64,000 nt of DNA from Prunus persica (taxonomy: Eukaryota; Streptophyta; Magnoliopsida; Rosales; Rosaceae): positions 14,119,507 to 14,183,506 of the forward strand of contig NC_034015.1 of the NCBI RefSeq assembly GCF_000346465.2, given 5' to 3'. A program made the translations under genes and the position numbers. Of the stretch, positions 48,231-59,840 are shown piece after piece (the first letter of the stretch is position 1; every line of letters begins with the position of its first letter). The notes below the pieces were generated by a model, which saw nothing but the letters and a program-made list of their open reading frames with translations, did not search any database and had not been told where the DNA came from.

Positions 48231-50024
48231 GAGACGAAGGCCTTGGAGAACACGTTGCTCACTCTTTCTCGAATGATCCGGGTTTCTCACACATTTACTC
48301 TTTTACCCCTGGTTTCATATTGGGCTTATCATATAGCGGTCATGTGGCCTACCCACCGACCCAAAAAAAGCCCAAAAAGTATATAAAATAATTTGTGAAA
48401 TTGTTCTGTATTATATATCACATTGTCTTATATTAACGTTTGTTTTGTTGTGAAACTATTCATATGAATTAGTATTCTTATTTTAAAAATTTCTCTAAAT
48501 TATGCTCGAGTTGATTAAGGTAGTGAGTCTGTCTTCTTGCACCCAAATTCGAGTTTCCTCTTCGAAAATTAAATTATTTTAAATTATGTAAACAATCGAT
48601 TATATTAAAAATTAAAAAAAAGATGTAACTAATGAAGGGTATAAAGGGTAAGCAAACCATGGACGCAAAATTACGGCTCACAAAAAAAGTTCCTGAAAAC
48701 CACTGCGGTGAATTAATAGGTGGGCAGGAAGGGTCAAAACAAAACTTGATTAGAAATAAATAAATAAAAACAGCCAAAGATAGTAGTGTGGGGTGGGGAG
48801 TGAGTGTGGGGCTTTGGTTGGAATTTGCGAGAAAACCGAGAGCAACAACACCAACACCAAAACCAGTGGGTTAGGTTGATGGTTGTTGTTCGTACCAGAA
48901 ACGCAAAAAGAGAGACCTTTTAGGTCTGCCAGTTCTTTTAGCTCTTTTATGGTCTGCTTCATTACCACATGTCTTTCCTTGATCACCAATCAAATGATGC
49001 AAAAATGCATATGTATAGAGTTTGTTCATTCATTAATATTATGGATTTGAGGATGAGTCTAGGGAGGATGTTTCCCAAAACTTCAATGATGCTAAAATCA
49101 AAAGGGTAGAAGGAGAATCGCTATTTGTCTACTGTATTCATCGTTCGGTGAATAAATTTGATGATTCGAACATTAATATTCAAATAAATTCGACATTCAC
49201 CAAAAGAATATTGAGATTACAACATTTTAAAATGATTTTTACTTAATGCAGGTGGCCTTGACAAATTTAGAGTCTACTCTTTGAATTTTGATCACGGCCA
49301 ACATTATTGTTATTGTTATTATTTCCTCCTACTTCATATGTCACGTATATATCTTTCAATGTGTATAAATATATGAAAAACAAAAAATAATGTATAAGCA
49401 TGACGATCTACCATTTTCTTCTGAATTTATTTAGTTATAAGTTTAGAGGTTGAAGGTTGTCAAGGTTCATACTTTAAGCATTTTGTGTTAAGGGTCAAGC
49501 AAAATCTATGGCTATTATAATCATTTCTAATAGCATATAACAAGTGGAGTTGGTTCTTATCCATTTACATGGCAAAATAAGATGCAATAACAATCACCAC
49601 ATTTGAAAAATGGTTTGTACAAATACACAAGTCCTCATCATAAGGTCAAATAAAAATCTACGATCCAATTTGATTAATTTATTATTGAGAATGTGATACA
49701 TCTCACATGAAATCTCATGCACATCAAGGCCATCAAATGGAGAAAATGGTAGTCACTACATATACATTCGTTCTCTCGCATATTCCTAATACTTCTTCAA
49801 TTCATAACTTCTTTCATTTCAAGTAATTAAACAGGCTTCATATTCCGTTCTCGTGTTGATTAGCAAAAACCTTGGGCCATGCTTAGCCCAGTCCAATTAC
49901 ATCTCATCATAGTGGTGAAGGGGCTTTGAGAAACCACCCAACCAAAGCAGTAAAAATATTATTTTTCAGGCTCTTGACAAATACTATAAAAATGGGATGT
50001 GATATACTCAATTAAACAAAATCT

Positions 50025-50108
50025 TTTTGCTATTTCCGACTAATAACATAGTGATACATAGGATAATTTTTTCATGTGTCATTGTGTTATTAGTCGGAAA
50101 TAGCAAAA
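50025..50108. repeat. 84-bp foldback (miRNA-like hairpin or mini-MITE)
   Basis: TTTTGCTATTTCCGACTAAT at 50025 is the exact reverse complement of ATTAGTCGGAAATAGCAAAA at 50089-50108. Pairing continues inward through AACA and, with three mismatches, another ~10 bases. The loop is about 10-15 bases. Confidence 0.85.
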
Positions 50109-50218
50109 CAATGTTATACCCGTTATAAGTAAGTGTTTTTCCTTGAGTAGGGGTATTAGTTGGAAATAGCAAAACAATGTTATTCCCGTTATAAGTAAGT
50201 GTTTTTCCTTGAGTAGGG
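50089..50218. repeat. 66-bp tandem duplication
   Basis: Copies start ATTAGTCGGAAATAGC at 50089 and ATTAGTTGGAAATAGC at 50155 and run through GTGTTTTTCCTTGAGTAGGG. The first copy begins with the right arm of the foldback, so one arm has been duplicated without its partner. Confidence 0.9.
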
Positions 50219-51253
50219 GTGGATAGATGATGAATCCAAATAGCACTTATTTAAAATGAGATGGTGACTTAAATTTAATGTCACATGTGAGGCTGGACCT
50301 AACCCACTTGGCACTTGCAATGAAATTAAATCCGTGAAAATAGTAGCTAGTCCTAGTCGTGGACGTTGTTTTTTCTATGATATTCAAGTCATAATATGGC
50401 CATGTGGATTAAGATGGCAGTCTCTGATCAACAGGTCACGTTACAAGGAGAAAAACTTGCTTAAAACGGGTGTCTTGCGTATGGCCCCTGTGTCACTTGC
50501 ACGCATAAACATACAAGTGTGAGATATTTATTTCATGAAACTTATCGGAATAGTGTTAGATATAAATAACCTGATATAGACGTGAAAAGCATGATTAAGA
50601 TTATACAGTCCCAAGATTGTTTTTTCCGCCTACTCTTCCTACGACTTGGATGAAGTAAACTTTTACTCTGGAGAATATAAACCCAGTGGATTGGGTAAAC
50701 CCAAGGCCAAGTAACAAACCTCAGCCGGTCCTTTGCCAACTTATGATTTTCAAGCTTGTGACTTGAGCTATGCATAGAAACTTCCCATAAGTTTCCGTGC
50801 AATTAACCTCAGCAAAAATGCATAAACAGATGTTATAATGGCAGACAAATAAAATCTGCACGTTTCAATGGCAAGTTTAGTTGCTATAAAGGGCAACAGT
50901 TGCCCCCCTTGGGTTTCCAAAATAAGACCAAGAATCACTTTAGGAAAAAGCAAAAAAAAGAGAGGAAAGCAAACTTATTCTCCTATCCATCCCAACAGAT
51001 AATAAAAATGGAATCTTTGCCTTGGAAGGGTAAAGAGAGAGGAAGAAGAGCAGACAGAGACACAGGATTTTAATGCAAATGCTTCCAGTAAAATTTGAAC
51101 CTGTACAGTTTTCCTTCTCCAAGTAAAGCATATAATTTTCTATAGCTTGAAGAAGATTAAACATGAAAACAAACAAAGAACTTATAAAGTCAATGTTAAT
51201 ATAATATTTTTTCTGTTCACTAAATAAATAAAAAAAGAGGGGGAAACAAAGAA

Positions 51254-52174
51254 TCAGTCAGGGCTCTTACAGGCACAGATCAACAAAGAAAACTCAGCTC
51301 TTTCTTGTCCCTTCTGTTCCAAAATCTTCTCTTCCAGCCACAGCCTGCTATCCAATCCACTCCTTGTCCTGAACATGAAAACTGCAGAACCCGATTTTGG
51401 ATTGAACAACCAGTCATGAATATCCCACATCATATCCACCAGCAAACCATCCAAAAAAATTGCTTGGTTCCCTCTGAAATTCCATTTCAATCTCTTCACT
51501 TGAAATATTTTCTTCTTGTCAATGCAGACTGATAACACCGGGCCTTTCGAGCTGCCTTCGTCGTCTCTGTCACACTTGATCAAGATGTCATGTGCAGCTC
51601 CTCTGTCACAGAATTGAGCCTTGGTTGAATACACAGCATTGCCAGAAAAATGCTCACTCCTAGAAACCAATGAGAATTTTGGCTGAGAAATGATGGTTTT
51701 GTATTTCTCCAAATCAAGCACTTCTTCAACCTTGTCCCCAAGAAGCAGGCTAAGTTCTGAGTCTGCTAAAACCATCACATAAAACCCATTGCTTGGTTCT
51801 GGTCCTCCATCATAAGTAGCAGTGGACAAATCCCAGAAAACTTCCATCTTTGAATTGCAGGATTGGAATGTCCTGGTACCCTTTTGACCTTGCAGTTGAT
51901 ATGAACTGGAATTGAATTTGGATATTGGTGAAGAGGTATTTTCTTTGTCCCCAATGCTGATTTTGAGGCCTTGGCCTGAAAATTTGTTGTACCAGGTGAG
52001 TGTGATGAGGAGATGCTTCTGGGTTGAGAGCTTGGCTCTGTATATACATGTAACCTCATTTGGGATTGAAGGGGCCAATCTTGGGGTCACATAAGCCCGG
52101 TTTGAAGGCCCTGAACAATATGAATCTGATACTTTTATGGCATGTTCACTGTAACAAGTTGCTATGCTCCTCAT
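51254..52174 (-). CDS. DUF868 family protein
   Basis: A single exon encodes 306 residues, the usual length for this plant family. Typical segments are the start MRSIATCYSEHAIKVSDSYC, then VTCIYRAKLSTQKHLLITLT, the paired WDLSTATYDGGPEPSNGFYV and MVLADSELSLLLGDK, FSLVSRSEHFSGNAVYSTKA, and near the end NFRGNQAIFLDGLLVDMMWD and HDWLFNPKSGSAVFMFRTRS. No signal peptide or membrane span is seen. The molecular function of DUF868 is unknown. The start is supported by family-like N-terminal residues and by an in-frame block starting immediately after. The gene is intact and lies between the aldolase pair and the lectin gene. Confidence 0.95.
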   Translation of the reverse strand: MRSIATCYSEHAIKVSDSYCSGPSNRAYVTPRLAPSIPNEVTCIYRAKLSTQKHLLITLTWYNKFSGQGLKISIGDKENTSSPISKFNSSSYQLQGQKGTRTFQSCNSKMEVFWDLSTATYDGGPEPSNGFYVMVLADSELSLLLGDKVEEVLDLEKYKTIISQPKFSLVSRSEHFSGNAVYSTKAQFCDRGAAHDILIKCDRDDEGSSKGPVLSVCIDKKKIFQVKRLKWNFRGNQAIFLDGLLVDMMWDIHDWLFNPKSGSAVFMFRTRSGLDSRLWLEEKILEQKGQERAEFSLLICACKSPD

Positions 52175-54230
52175 TGCTGCATAAAACTTGATCGAAAACG
52201 AAGAAATCGAAAAGGAAATTAAAGATGAAAAGTTTGAAGATGGAGGGATCTGTGCTATAAGAAGAGAAGGGTTAGGGCTAACAGTTGGAAGAGGTAGGCA
52301 GAGTGTTTGTTTGGTCTTCCCTTTGGCAATGGAAGAAGGAAAATGGAGGGATTGAAGGTGACAAAAATAAAAGGCTACTTTCTCTTCTCTGTGGTTTTAC
52401 TTCCATGTGAAGGTGTCCTTTCTTATTCACAACATTTAAGTGTTAAAATGTAAATGGAAAAAAATTAAAAAAAAAAAAAAAAAAATCAGTTCAGACAAAT
52501 AAAGGAAGAGACAGTGAAATCCATGTTCTTGGCCAGCCCATCCCACATTAATTACGATTCCCTTAACCTTAACAATTCTTTAGAGAAAAATGAAAGCGAT
52601 GACCAAAACTCCTTGCTTTGATTTGAGTAACCTGATCTGTTATGCCTTGCCTGCAGTATAAAATTTAATCTGGGTTAGTTAATTGCTAACCTAACCTTAG
52701 ACTATATTTTGAGTCAACCAAAAGATTAACAACCGAATATGAGGGAAATTTGTTAAATGATTTTCCTAAAGAATAGGTCTATGAATCTATCATATACATG
52801 ATATATGCTGTTTTTTATTTTTTATTATTTAGGTTTGGGGTTGGAGGCGGCAATTTTGATGTATGTTACGTATGTGTATATGACAACTGGGATAATGTTT
52901 ATTGTCATATATTTGGTGTGTTATATTCTCAAATTGTCAGTTTAAAACGAGAAAATTTTTAATAGAGTTGCTTATATCACGTGATAATGATGAGTGACGT
53001 GATGATACAATCCAACTAAGGATTCAGATTTACAATGTAAATGAATATTAATGATAATAATTAAGCTTAAGATATATCTGTGCTAATAGGCAAAAGATGG
53101 GTAGTGACCGACTTCAGGATTAGGATGATATTGGACAACGTGGAGTTGCGACTATGAACATGATAGTGATGAATGGTATGGATGATGGTGATCATTGGGC
53201 CCACCAAATAAAAGCTGCCGTGGGATTCACCTACTACGACTCAAGACGACTTTCTTTTTCTTTTTTTGTGGAAAGAAAACGAAATTTGATTAAAAACTTT
53301 ATAAAAGTAGGCGGTTCTAAGGTTTTTCTCCTGAAAATTAAAACAAAAAAACCCCTTTTATTATTGTTAATGCAATTCAGTTATTGCTAATTGGAGTTAC
53401 AAAAGCTTAACCTTTACGTTTTAAAAAGGGGAAGCCCAAAAAAGGGAGAAAACAAAAGCTTGAATTTAATTACACCATAGTCCTTAATAAATTCAGAAAA
53501 CAGTTACAATTGGGAGAATATGGAATTTACTTTCTTGGGAAAGTTTATAGTCCCTTCCTTCTACTCACTATCCTATAGTTTAGAGACTATCGCTTCTTTC
53601 AAAAAAGAGTCCCTTCCTCTTTTTATAAGATTATTATATATTTCTTATTACGTCTAGAAGTAAATATGTGAGATTTACTACTAAAACAAAGAATCTTGCA
53701 ATGGTTGATGAAAATTATGAAACATTATCCTTAAAGTTAGTTCAAGTAATGAGGGTGGTTGAAGTAATGAGTTGATATTAGGAGAGATTAATCTTTCAAT
53801 TTCCTCCAATTTACTCAAAAACTCGAAACACTATGGACAAAAAAAATTTCCTTCCCTTTTCCAGAAAACAGTGAGAGTGAGATGCCACACGCATAAATCA
53901 TCAGCAATAATTTTTTGTATTAGGTGAGTTCCTAATTTGAAGGCTTGAGGTAGGAGTGGGGTTGTTGAGTTAGTTGGTCACTGACTTATCGGTTTCAAAT
54001 TTCAAGTCTGTCGTAGCTGAGCACAACTGCAATTTGAGTGGGAGGGAAGGCAGGCTTAGGTACTCCATTGGCAACCCTAAACAAGGGAAAACTACCAATA
54101 CTCCATTGGCAACCCTAAACAAGGGAAAACTACCAATACTTTAACGTCAAGGAGAAGAAGAAGGGGTATGATTAGACGTCCTAGCCAATTATTTGAAATA
54201 TGTGGAGGATTTTAAATTTATCACCTTAGG
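52175..54230. other. Intergenic, no supported gene
   Basis: This includes the DUF868 promoter and leader, an A-homopolymer at about 52467-52485, and a 38-bp tandem duplication at 54061-54136 (TACTCCATTGGCAACCCTAA). A GTTGAGTTAGTTGGTCACTG ... GGTTTCAAATT patch near 53962 may be a SINE fragment. Confidence 0.5.
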
Positions 54231-54514
54231 CTCGTTTGAGACTGTTTTTCTAGGAAATACTTATGCTCATAAGCGCTTCTAAAAAATTTATATTAAAAAT
54301 CTTGAATTTTCATAAAAAAAAATCCAAGTACTTCATGGAAAAGCACTTGAGAGTGCTTTCTGAAGAAGCTGAAGAAGCACATAACAAGTGCTTCTCTAAA
54401 AAGCGCTTCTATGACCTAGAAGCACTTCTAAACTTTTCTGCCAAACGTTGTTAAAAGCGCTTTTAGTTGTTAAAAGGTGCATTTAGCCTTTCCAGAAGCA
54501 CTCCCAAACAGGTT
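54231..54514. mobile_element. MITE with imperfect ~35-bp inverted ends
   Basis: CTCGTTTGAGACTGTTTTTC at the left matches the reverse complement of the right end (CTGTTTGGGAGTGCTTCTGG). Internal AGCACTT/AAGTGCTT and AAAGCGCTT motifs recur many times. The CTGTTTGG-type end and AGCGCTT-rich interior are typical of plant hAT-like MITEs. No coding sequence is present. Confidence 0.6.
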
Positions 54515-54540
54515 ACTCTTCTTAGCAATGAAAGTAATTT

Positions 54541-54660
54541 TATATACTCGTTGGGGCTTGTATAGCTTAAGCAATTATCTTTGCATTCAAGATCTTGTGT
54601 TCGAGTCTCCCTCTCTTGTATTACAGAGAAGATAAGAGGGAAACCAATGTATTACTCTTT
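54541..54660 (+). mobile_element. Possible SINE fragment
   Basis: GGGGCTTGTATAGCTTAAGC followed by TGTGTTCGAGTCTCCC resembles A and B boxes. Boundaries and tail are unclear. Confidence 0.3.
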
Positions 54661-54738
54661 ATATATAAACGGGTTATCATTTCTATTAGAAATATGATTA
54701 GTTTAAGGTATTTTATATGCAACACTATTATTCTATTG

Positions 54739-55127
54739 AGCTATTTACACTAACACCCTTTGAGATTTTCGGTGTTTTAACAAAACCCCTAGAGGTTTCA
54801 AAAATTATACGAACACCCTCTGAGGTTTCAATTTGTTTTCACAAAACCCCTTTTCATTGATTCTACATCCAAAAATTTGATGATTTCATACACAAAAACT
54901 TTTACAAAACAAAATTAACCTCAACGAATGTATGTGCAATCTAATCTTAAAGGCTAACTTTGTCATTTAAAATTTTTTTGTACATAAAATCATTAATTTT
55001 TGAACGAAAAATCAATGATAATGGGTTTTGTGTAAACAATTTAAGATCTAAGGGGTGTTCGTATAATGTTTAAAATCTCAGGGAGTTTTGTGAAAATAAG
55101 AAAAATCTCGTGTTGGTGTAAATAACT
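54739..55127. mobile_element. Long-TIR MITE with target duplication
   Basis: The first ~110 bp (AGCTATTTACACTAACACCC ... ACGAACACCCTCTGAG) are an imperfect inverted copy of the last ~110 bp (...GGGGTGTTCGTATAATGT ... GGTGTAAATAACT). CTATTG immediately flanks both ends (54733-54738 and 55128-55133), consistent with a target duplication. The length is 389 bp and nothing is encoded. Confidence 0.8.
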
Positions 55128-55133
55128 CTATTG

Positions 55134-57444
55134 TATTTCAAGAAATTTTTTCAGCTAGCATCCCCGGGCCGTGCTAAGTACAGTCGCACCAAAAAAAAAA
55201 AAAAAAAATCTTGTGCTTGGGTGGACTATACTCTATAAACACCTTTAGCTTTGGGACTTATATATGATGACAAGAGAGAGTCCATATATTGAATCTTGCC
55301 TGCAAAGAAACCAGAAGACATGCATGTCCTCATAATACCAAAAGAATGAAAAGCAACTAAATTATAGAGCTCACGCTTGCAGCAGTTTGATGATTTACAC
55401 CATGTGGTGCTCTGTAATTCTCTTGAGGATGTATAGAAGCCCAGATCTAATGAAAAAGCTGAACCAAAACAGTGATGTCGGTTGTGAAAGTGACTGTATC
55501 TACTGATGTGTATTGAGTGATGCTGTGCGTGCACAAAAGAAGGTAGAGGAGGAAAGTAAAGGGTAACTTCTTTCATGTGTAAATCCCCTCCTCCCAGAAA
55601 CATGGGGGATAAAATAATCACTTACTTGAACCATTAGTTATTATTCAAATAAACCACTTGATCAAAGCATCCTTCTTTATTTTTAATGCTAATCAAAAGT
55701 ATAATCCAAGTAAAATTTTCTTGGCCATGATTGGATTTTTGAATCCGATATGTATAGGGTAATGTTCTCTTGCCAGACTATATAAATCTTAATTAGTCGG
55801 TTATAAATTCACGGTCTAGAAACATACAGAGTATTAGTTTTGAGATTGGAGCAAAAACTCCGTTTCCTTGGTTCATACTGTTTGATTAATTGTTGGTCAT
55901 ATATGCAATCATGTATTTAACATATGAGCTATATGGTGATGAATTATACATGACAAGATAGCTCATGCAAACAAAAGACAAAACGCACACCACATATATA
56001 CGTTGTGAACAAAATATTTATGGAAGGATGCACAAGCCAAGTAAGAATATCCTTTTCCTATCATAAAAATGCCTGCCTTCCTCCTCACAAGCCATAAAGC
56101 AATTATTCCTTACACTCCTGTTGAGATATAGAACAAAAACTCTCTACATATCTAAGAACCAGCTATGATGATTGAAAGTTGAACAGAAGATTATCTGGAG
56201 TTGTGGAATTGGAATATATTCCCATACCACGAAACCAACAATTATCATATATACTTGTGCAAGGCACTGCAATGCTGTATGTGCTTGCAAAGTTGCATGT
56301 CAATGTCACAATGAAGCATATATACCAAGTACAGCATCATAACGAATAAGATGTAGCTTCTGCAATGAGAAATCCTATTTCGCTTTGGATATGGAGATTA
56401 CTTATATATTTTCACTGTTTTTGTCTCTTTTTTTTTCTTCAGGTACTTCATAAGATTCGATTGATAATCAATAATATTTTCTAGCTATGAGAAGACTGCC
56501 AGCTTTTTGTTTCATAAAATAACTGCTACAATGCACAGTTGCAAAGCTGTCAGTCTGTCTGCAATTCACAGTAGTTTTTTTAGAATCGAGCACACTGGCG
56601 TTTGACTTATTTGAAGAACAAAACTAGATGGTATTCATTTGTGACATCAGTCTTACTGCACTCATTAAAAGCACCACAGCAACATTTTTTTCTTTTAATT
56701 TTTATTATTATAAATTACATATATTAGCAACACCAACCACTATTTTAACTTTTAGCTTTTTCTTTTCTTTTTCATAATGCAAATCATTTCATCATATCCG
56801 CCGAGAAATGAGACTCCATCTAAATATATATATCAAGTTAGTGAATGAGCTATAACATTGTAGTCGTTGGAAACAAACTGACAAGAGACACTAGCTATAT
56901 TGAGTTTTTGGGTCTAAATTGTTTGGAATGGTAATGGGTGCCTGTCTCTAGTATTTTTCATGTCAATTAACGATATCCAGAGCCGATTAGGCTAAACTAG
57001 GAGCTTATGGATCTTGTTAATTGTTATGTTTCAACTTCAAGACACTCAGCATCACCTTCTCTAATTGGGCTTTGTGTCAAGACCTTGTGTCTGCATGACA
57101 CTTTGTTGCCTGAGATCAGCCCAAACTTTTTAAAAAGGGCATGAACCTTCTTCGGCTCTCAATGCTGGGCCAGAGACATTTTCCATGGCATGCAATACAC
57201 AAGTTGGCCCTAAGGCCCCTAACTAGATTAGAGAGTCTATGTTGCTTGGTTTTCAAGTTATGTCATCTATTTCTTTTTCTCTTTTTAATACAAGCAACAT
57301 AGGAGTAGGGGGATTCACACACAAGACTTTGGATGAAAGACTAACTTAATGTCTACGAGTGTTGGTTGAGTTGATAAGGATCGTTTTCTTTGCTAATTAA
57401 AGTAATTAGAAAAGGTTGAAAAAAAATTAGAAACCATTTTGTGC
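55134..57444. other. Intergenic, no supported gene
   Basis: An A-run at about 55189-55207 follows a GC-rich patch (CCCCGGGCCGTGC). The rest is AT-rich. The 131-codon frame at 55226-55621 (minus) has no family features. A truncated SINE-like start occurs at 57361. Confidence 0.5.
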
Positions 57445-57786
57445 AGTATAGCCGCGCGGCTATACTCTTTAAATATTAATATATTTTAAAAGTCTAGGCG
57501 CATTGGAATATATTTTGACGCGTATAGCCAGTTGGCTGCACTCTTTTAGGTATAGCCGTGCTTCTATATAGTTAAAATAGTCGAATATATTTAACGTGTA
57601 TAGCCAGTTGGCTGCACTCTTTTAGGTATAGCTGCGCGTTTATATGGTTAAAATATTCGAATATATTTAACGTGTATAGCCGCACGGCTATACGTTTAAA
57701 ATATTCGAATATATTTCACACGTATAGCTGCGCGGCTATACATTTAAAATATTCGAATATATCGAGTATAGCCGTGCGGCTATACT
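57445..57786. repeat. Array of GC-rich palindromes alternating with an AT palindrome
   Basis: GTATAGCCGCGCGGCTATAC (57446-57465) is a perfect palindrome. Near-perfect variants occur at 57674-57693, 57722-57741 and 57766-57785 (centres CGCACG, TGCGCG and CGTGCG). More diverged or half-sites lie near 57521, 57550, 57598 and 57628 (for example GTATAGCCAGTTGGCTGC). The spacers contain AATATTCGAATATAT, itself palindromic (ATATTCGAATAT). Right-hand repeats are spaced about 45-48 bp apart. No coding potential. Confidence 0.9.
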
Positions 57787-59484
57787 GTTAACTTATTCAA
57801 AGGCCTATGCTCGTTAAATATATACTAAGAAAGAAAAAAAAAGAGGAATTGCAACTCCTATAATATCAGGAGAATGGAAGATAATGAAGAAGATGAACCA
57901 AATTCATATGTGGATCAATATAGGGAACATCGAGATAAATGATAAAATATATTGAGTAACCTTTAACACACATCAGACAAGCTCAATAATTAGCAAGTAC
58001 CATATCAATCTATTGTGTCTGTCTTATCATGAAAAACAAAAGATTTTATTAGGACCTTAGAAGTAAAAATCCTCGATCATCAGATTTCTGATGTGAATTT
58101 TATGCTTCTCATATACATAACAAGTAGCTCATCAACTAACTAAATAGAGCTCATTTCCTAAGGAGTTTGTGCAATCACAAATGTTACATGAACGTGGGTA
58201 TGAGCTCATTTCCCAAGTATATCAGTGTTTGTCTTTCTCCGAAAGTCTTCTATGCATCTGCAATTCCTAGTATCCTTTACCACTTACCTGTTCATATCTT
58301 GACACAGGTATATGCAACAAGATGAAGTGAAGAGTCCACTTAACCTTGCAACATTCATATCACTCAGATATAATTATTATTAAACCATCACTTATAGAGA
58401 ACTGCTTATAAATTTCTATATAAAACCTAATAAAAGTTGTTGAAACCGCACCATGAATCTAATTCAAGAATGCCATATTTTGACGTTATCCATGAGATAA
58501 GGCTGACATTCTGGCCGGGATAGATACATAATATTTAAGTGATGCCCGTATGTGGGTGTATAAAAAGGAAAAGGTATTGCAGGAGCAAAATCTAGCATAC
58601 CTTGGTTGGGAATAGAAATAGTAGCATTCGTGACGCGAAAAGCAAAGGTAAGATCTCATGCACCAATCATCATGCAAAAAGAGATATTCAGATGAGTAAG
58701 AAAAGAGAGCTATAATGTCGCCAATGACATATTATGCCTAGAATTCTACGCATTTATGGTGAGTATAAATTTGAATACGAGTCACAAATGTTGTACTGAT
58801 GGTGTGAAGTGGAAAACCATCAATTCGTTAGTGTAAGATTTCATTAGTAAGTATTTGTAATCCAAAACAAATCATATAATTTTTCTTATGTAGTTCACAA
58901 GTAGATTGAATGGTTTTAACTCGGTAATTTTCAGGTTCGCACCAGCAACTCAACTTTGGATATAGATGGGAAAGCATTAGAAAAGGAACTGAAATGCCTA
59001 TTCCCAGGAGTGGACCTCATAGGTCTGTCCACTGTCTTATTCTTCCTGCGTTTATGTAACTAAGCATTTCATCATGGGAGATCTTGGTGGAATTCCCGCA
59101 TGTGAAATTGAGCACAGTTTTGCATTCATTGGCCTAGAAAGTGTTCACATAAAATTAAATCATAAATTTTCAAGTTTTTTACCCATAACCATTGTTGAAA
59201 GTTCTAGGCAATCTGTTGGTATGAGTGCTCTCTTCTTGATTATTTTCACGGTCTATCTTTCCGTTTGTGATCTATCAATTCCAGATTATTTCTTATTTGT
59301 AGCAACGAGAATAATCCTCTTCGGTGTCTTAGGGCAATAACATGTAGACAATGATATACACTCCCTGCTTAGAATGTTTACGGAGCTAGCTTCAGAACTT
59401 GGGGTTCTTGTGTAAGTTTATTGATGTTCAAATTTTTACGATAGAATTACTTTATCTCCACCAGACCTGAAGAGAATAAATGGA
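57787..59484. other. Intergenic, no supported gene
   Basis: AT-rich. Short conserved-looking codon runs around 58935-59020 and 59345-59410 may be further exon relics, but I could not assign them. Confidence 0.4.
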
Positions 59485-59840
59485 GTGACTTCTATAGATT
59501 TGTTATCAAAGTCAGGACCAATCTGGTTGTCTGGTCCTCAATCTGGTGGGATAACAACAACTGGCCGCCAAAACTCTGGACCTCTTCCCCCCGTTCTCCC
59601 TGCAACAGGTCTCATTACATCCGGAACCATTTCTTCTATTGTAAGGTATTTGGGGCCCCTCGTAAGGTATCTGGTCCTTTTGGAGTCAATGGGATCAACG
59701 AAAGTACAAGGTTCCTCCATTGTTCACAATCAGGCCATTACTACTCTTAGTCAAGATGACGAGTTTTCGTTTAGGAAGAGCTTCCCAAAGCTAATATTAT
59801 GGTCTGTGATTCTACTTTTCGTGCAAAGAAGACTTATTTT
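59485..59840 (+). pseudogene. Fragment of an At1g16860-like membrane protein gene
   Basis: The frame reads LLSKSGPIWLSGPQSGGITT, TGRQNSGPLPPVLPATGLIT, then SMGSTKVQGSSIVHNQAITT and LSQDDEFSFRKSFPKLILWS, followed by VILLFV. This matches the Ser/Gly/Pro-rich segment and the start of the first transmembrane helix of the plant At1g16860-like membrane protein family. After ILLFV the expected glycine-rich membrane helix is lost by frameshift, and an aberrant RYLGPLVRYLVLL insertion-like stretch replaces part of the linker. The long N-terminal and C-terminal parts of the family are absent. It is a gene relic, probably a duplicated or retrocopied fragment. The longer frame to 59991 beyond the homology is not considered real. 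Confidence 0.7.

Larger units (their letters stand above)
48231..51253. other. Intergenic with a foldback and small repeats
   Basis: No supported gene. It contains the foldback at 50025-50108 and the overlapping 66-bp duplication at 50089-50218. A GATTAAGGTAGTGAGTC ... TTCGAGTTTCC patch near 48512-48556 may be a SINE fragment. The remainder is AT-rich with no ORF of interest. Confidence 0.5.

Noticed and set aside
55226..55621. 131-codon minus-strand frame
   Set aside because: No recognisable domain and no supporting context. I could not support it as a gene.
57445..57786. CRISPR array
   Set aside because: Repeats are palindromes with variable, AT-rich, mutually similar spacers in a plant nuclear context, and no cas genes are present.
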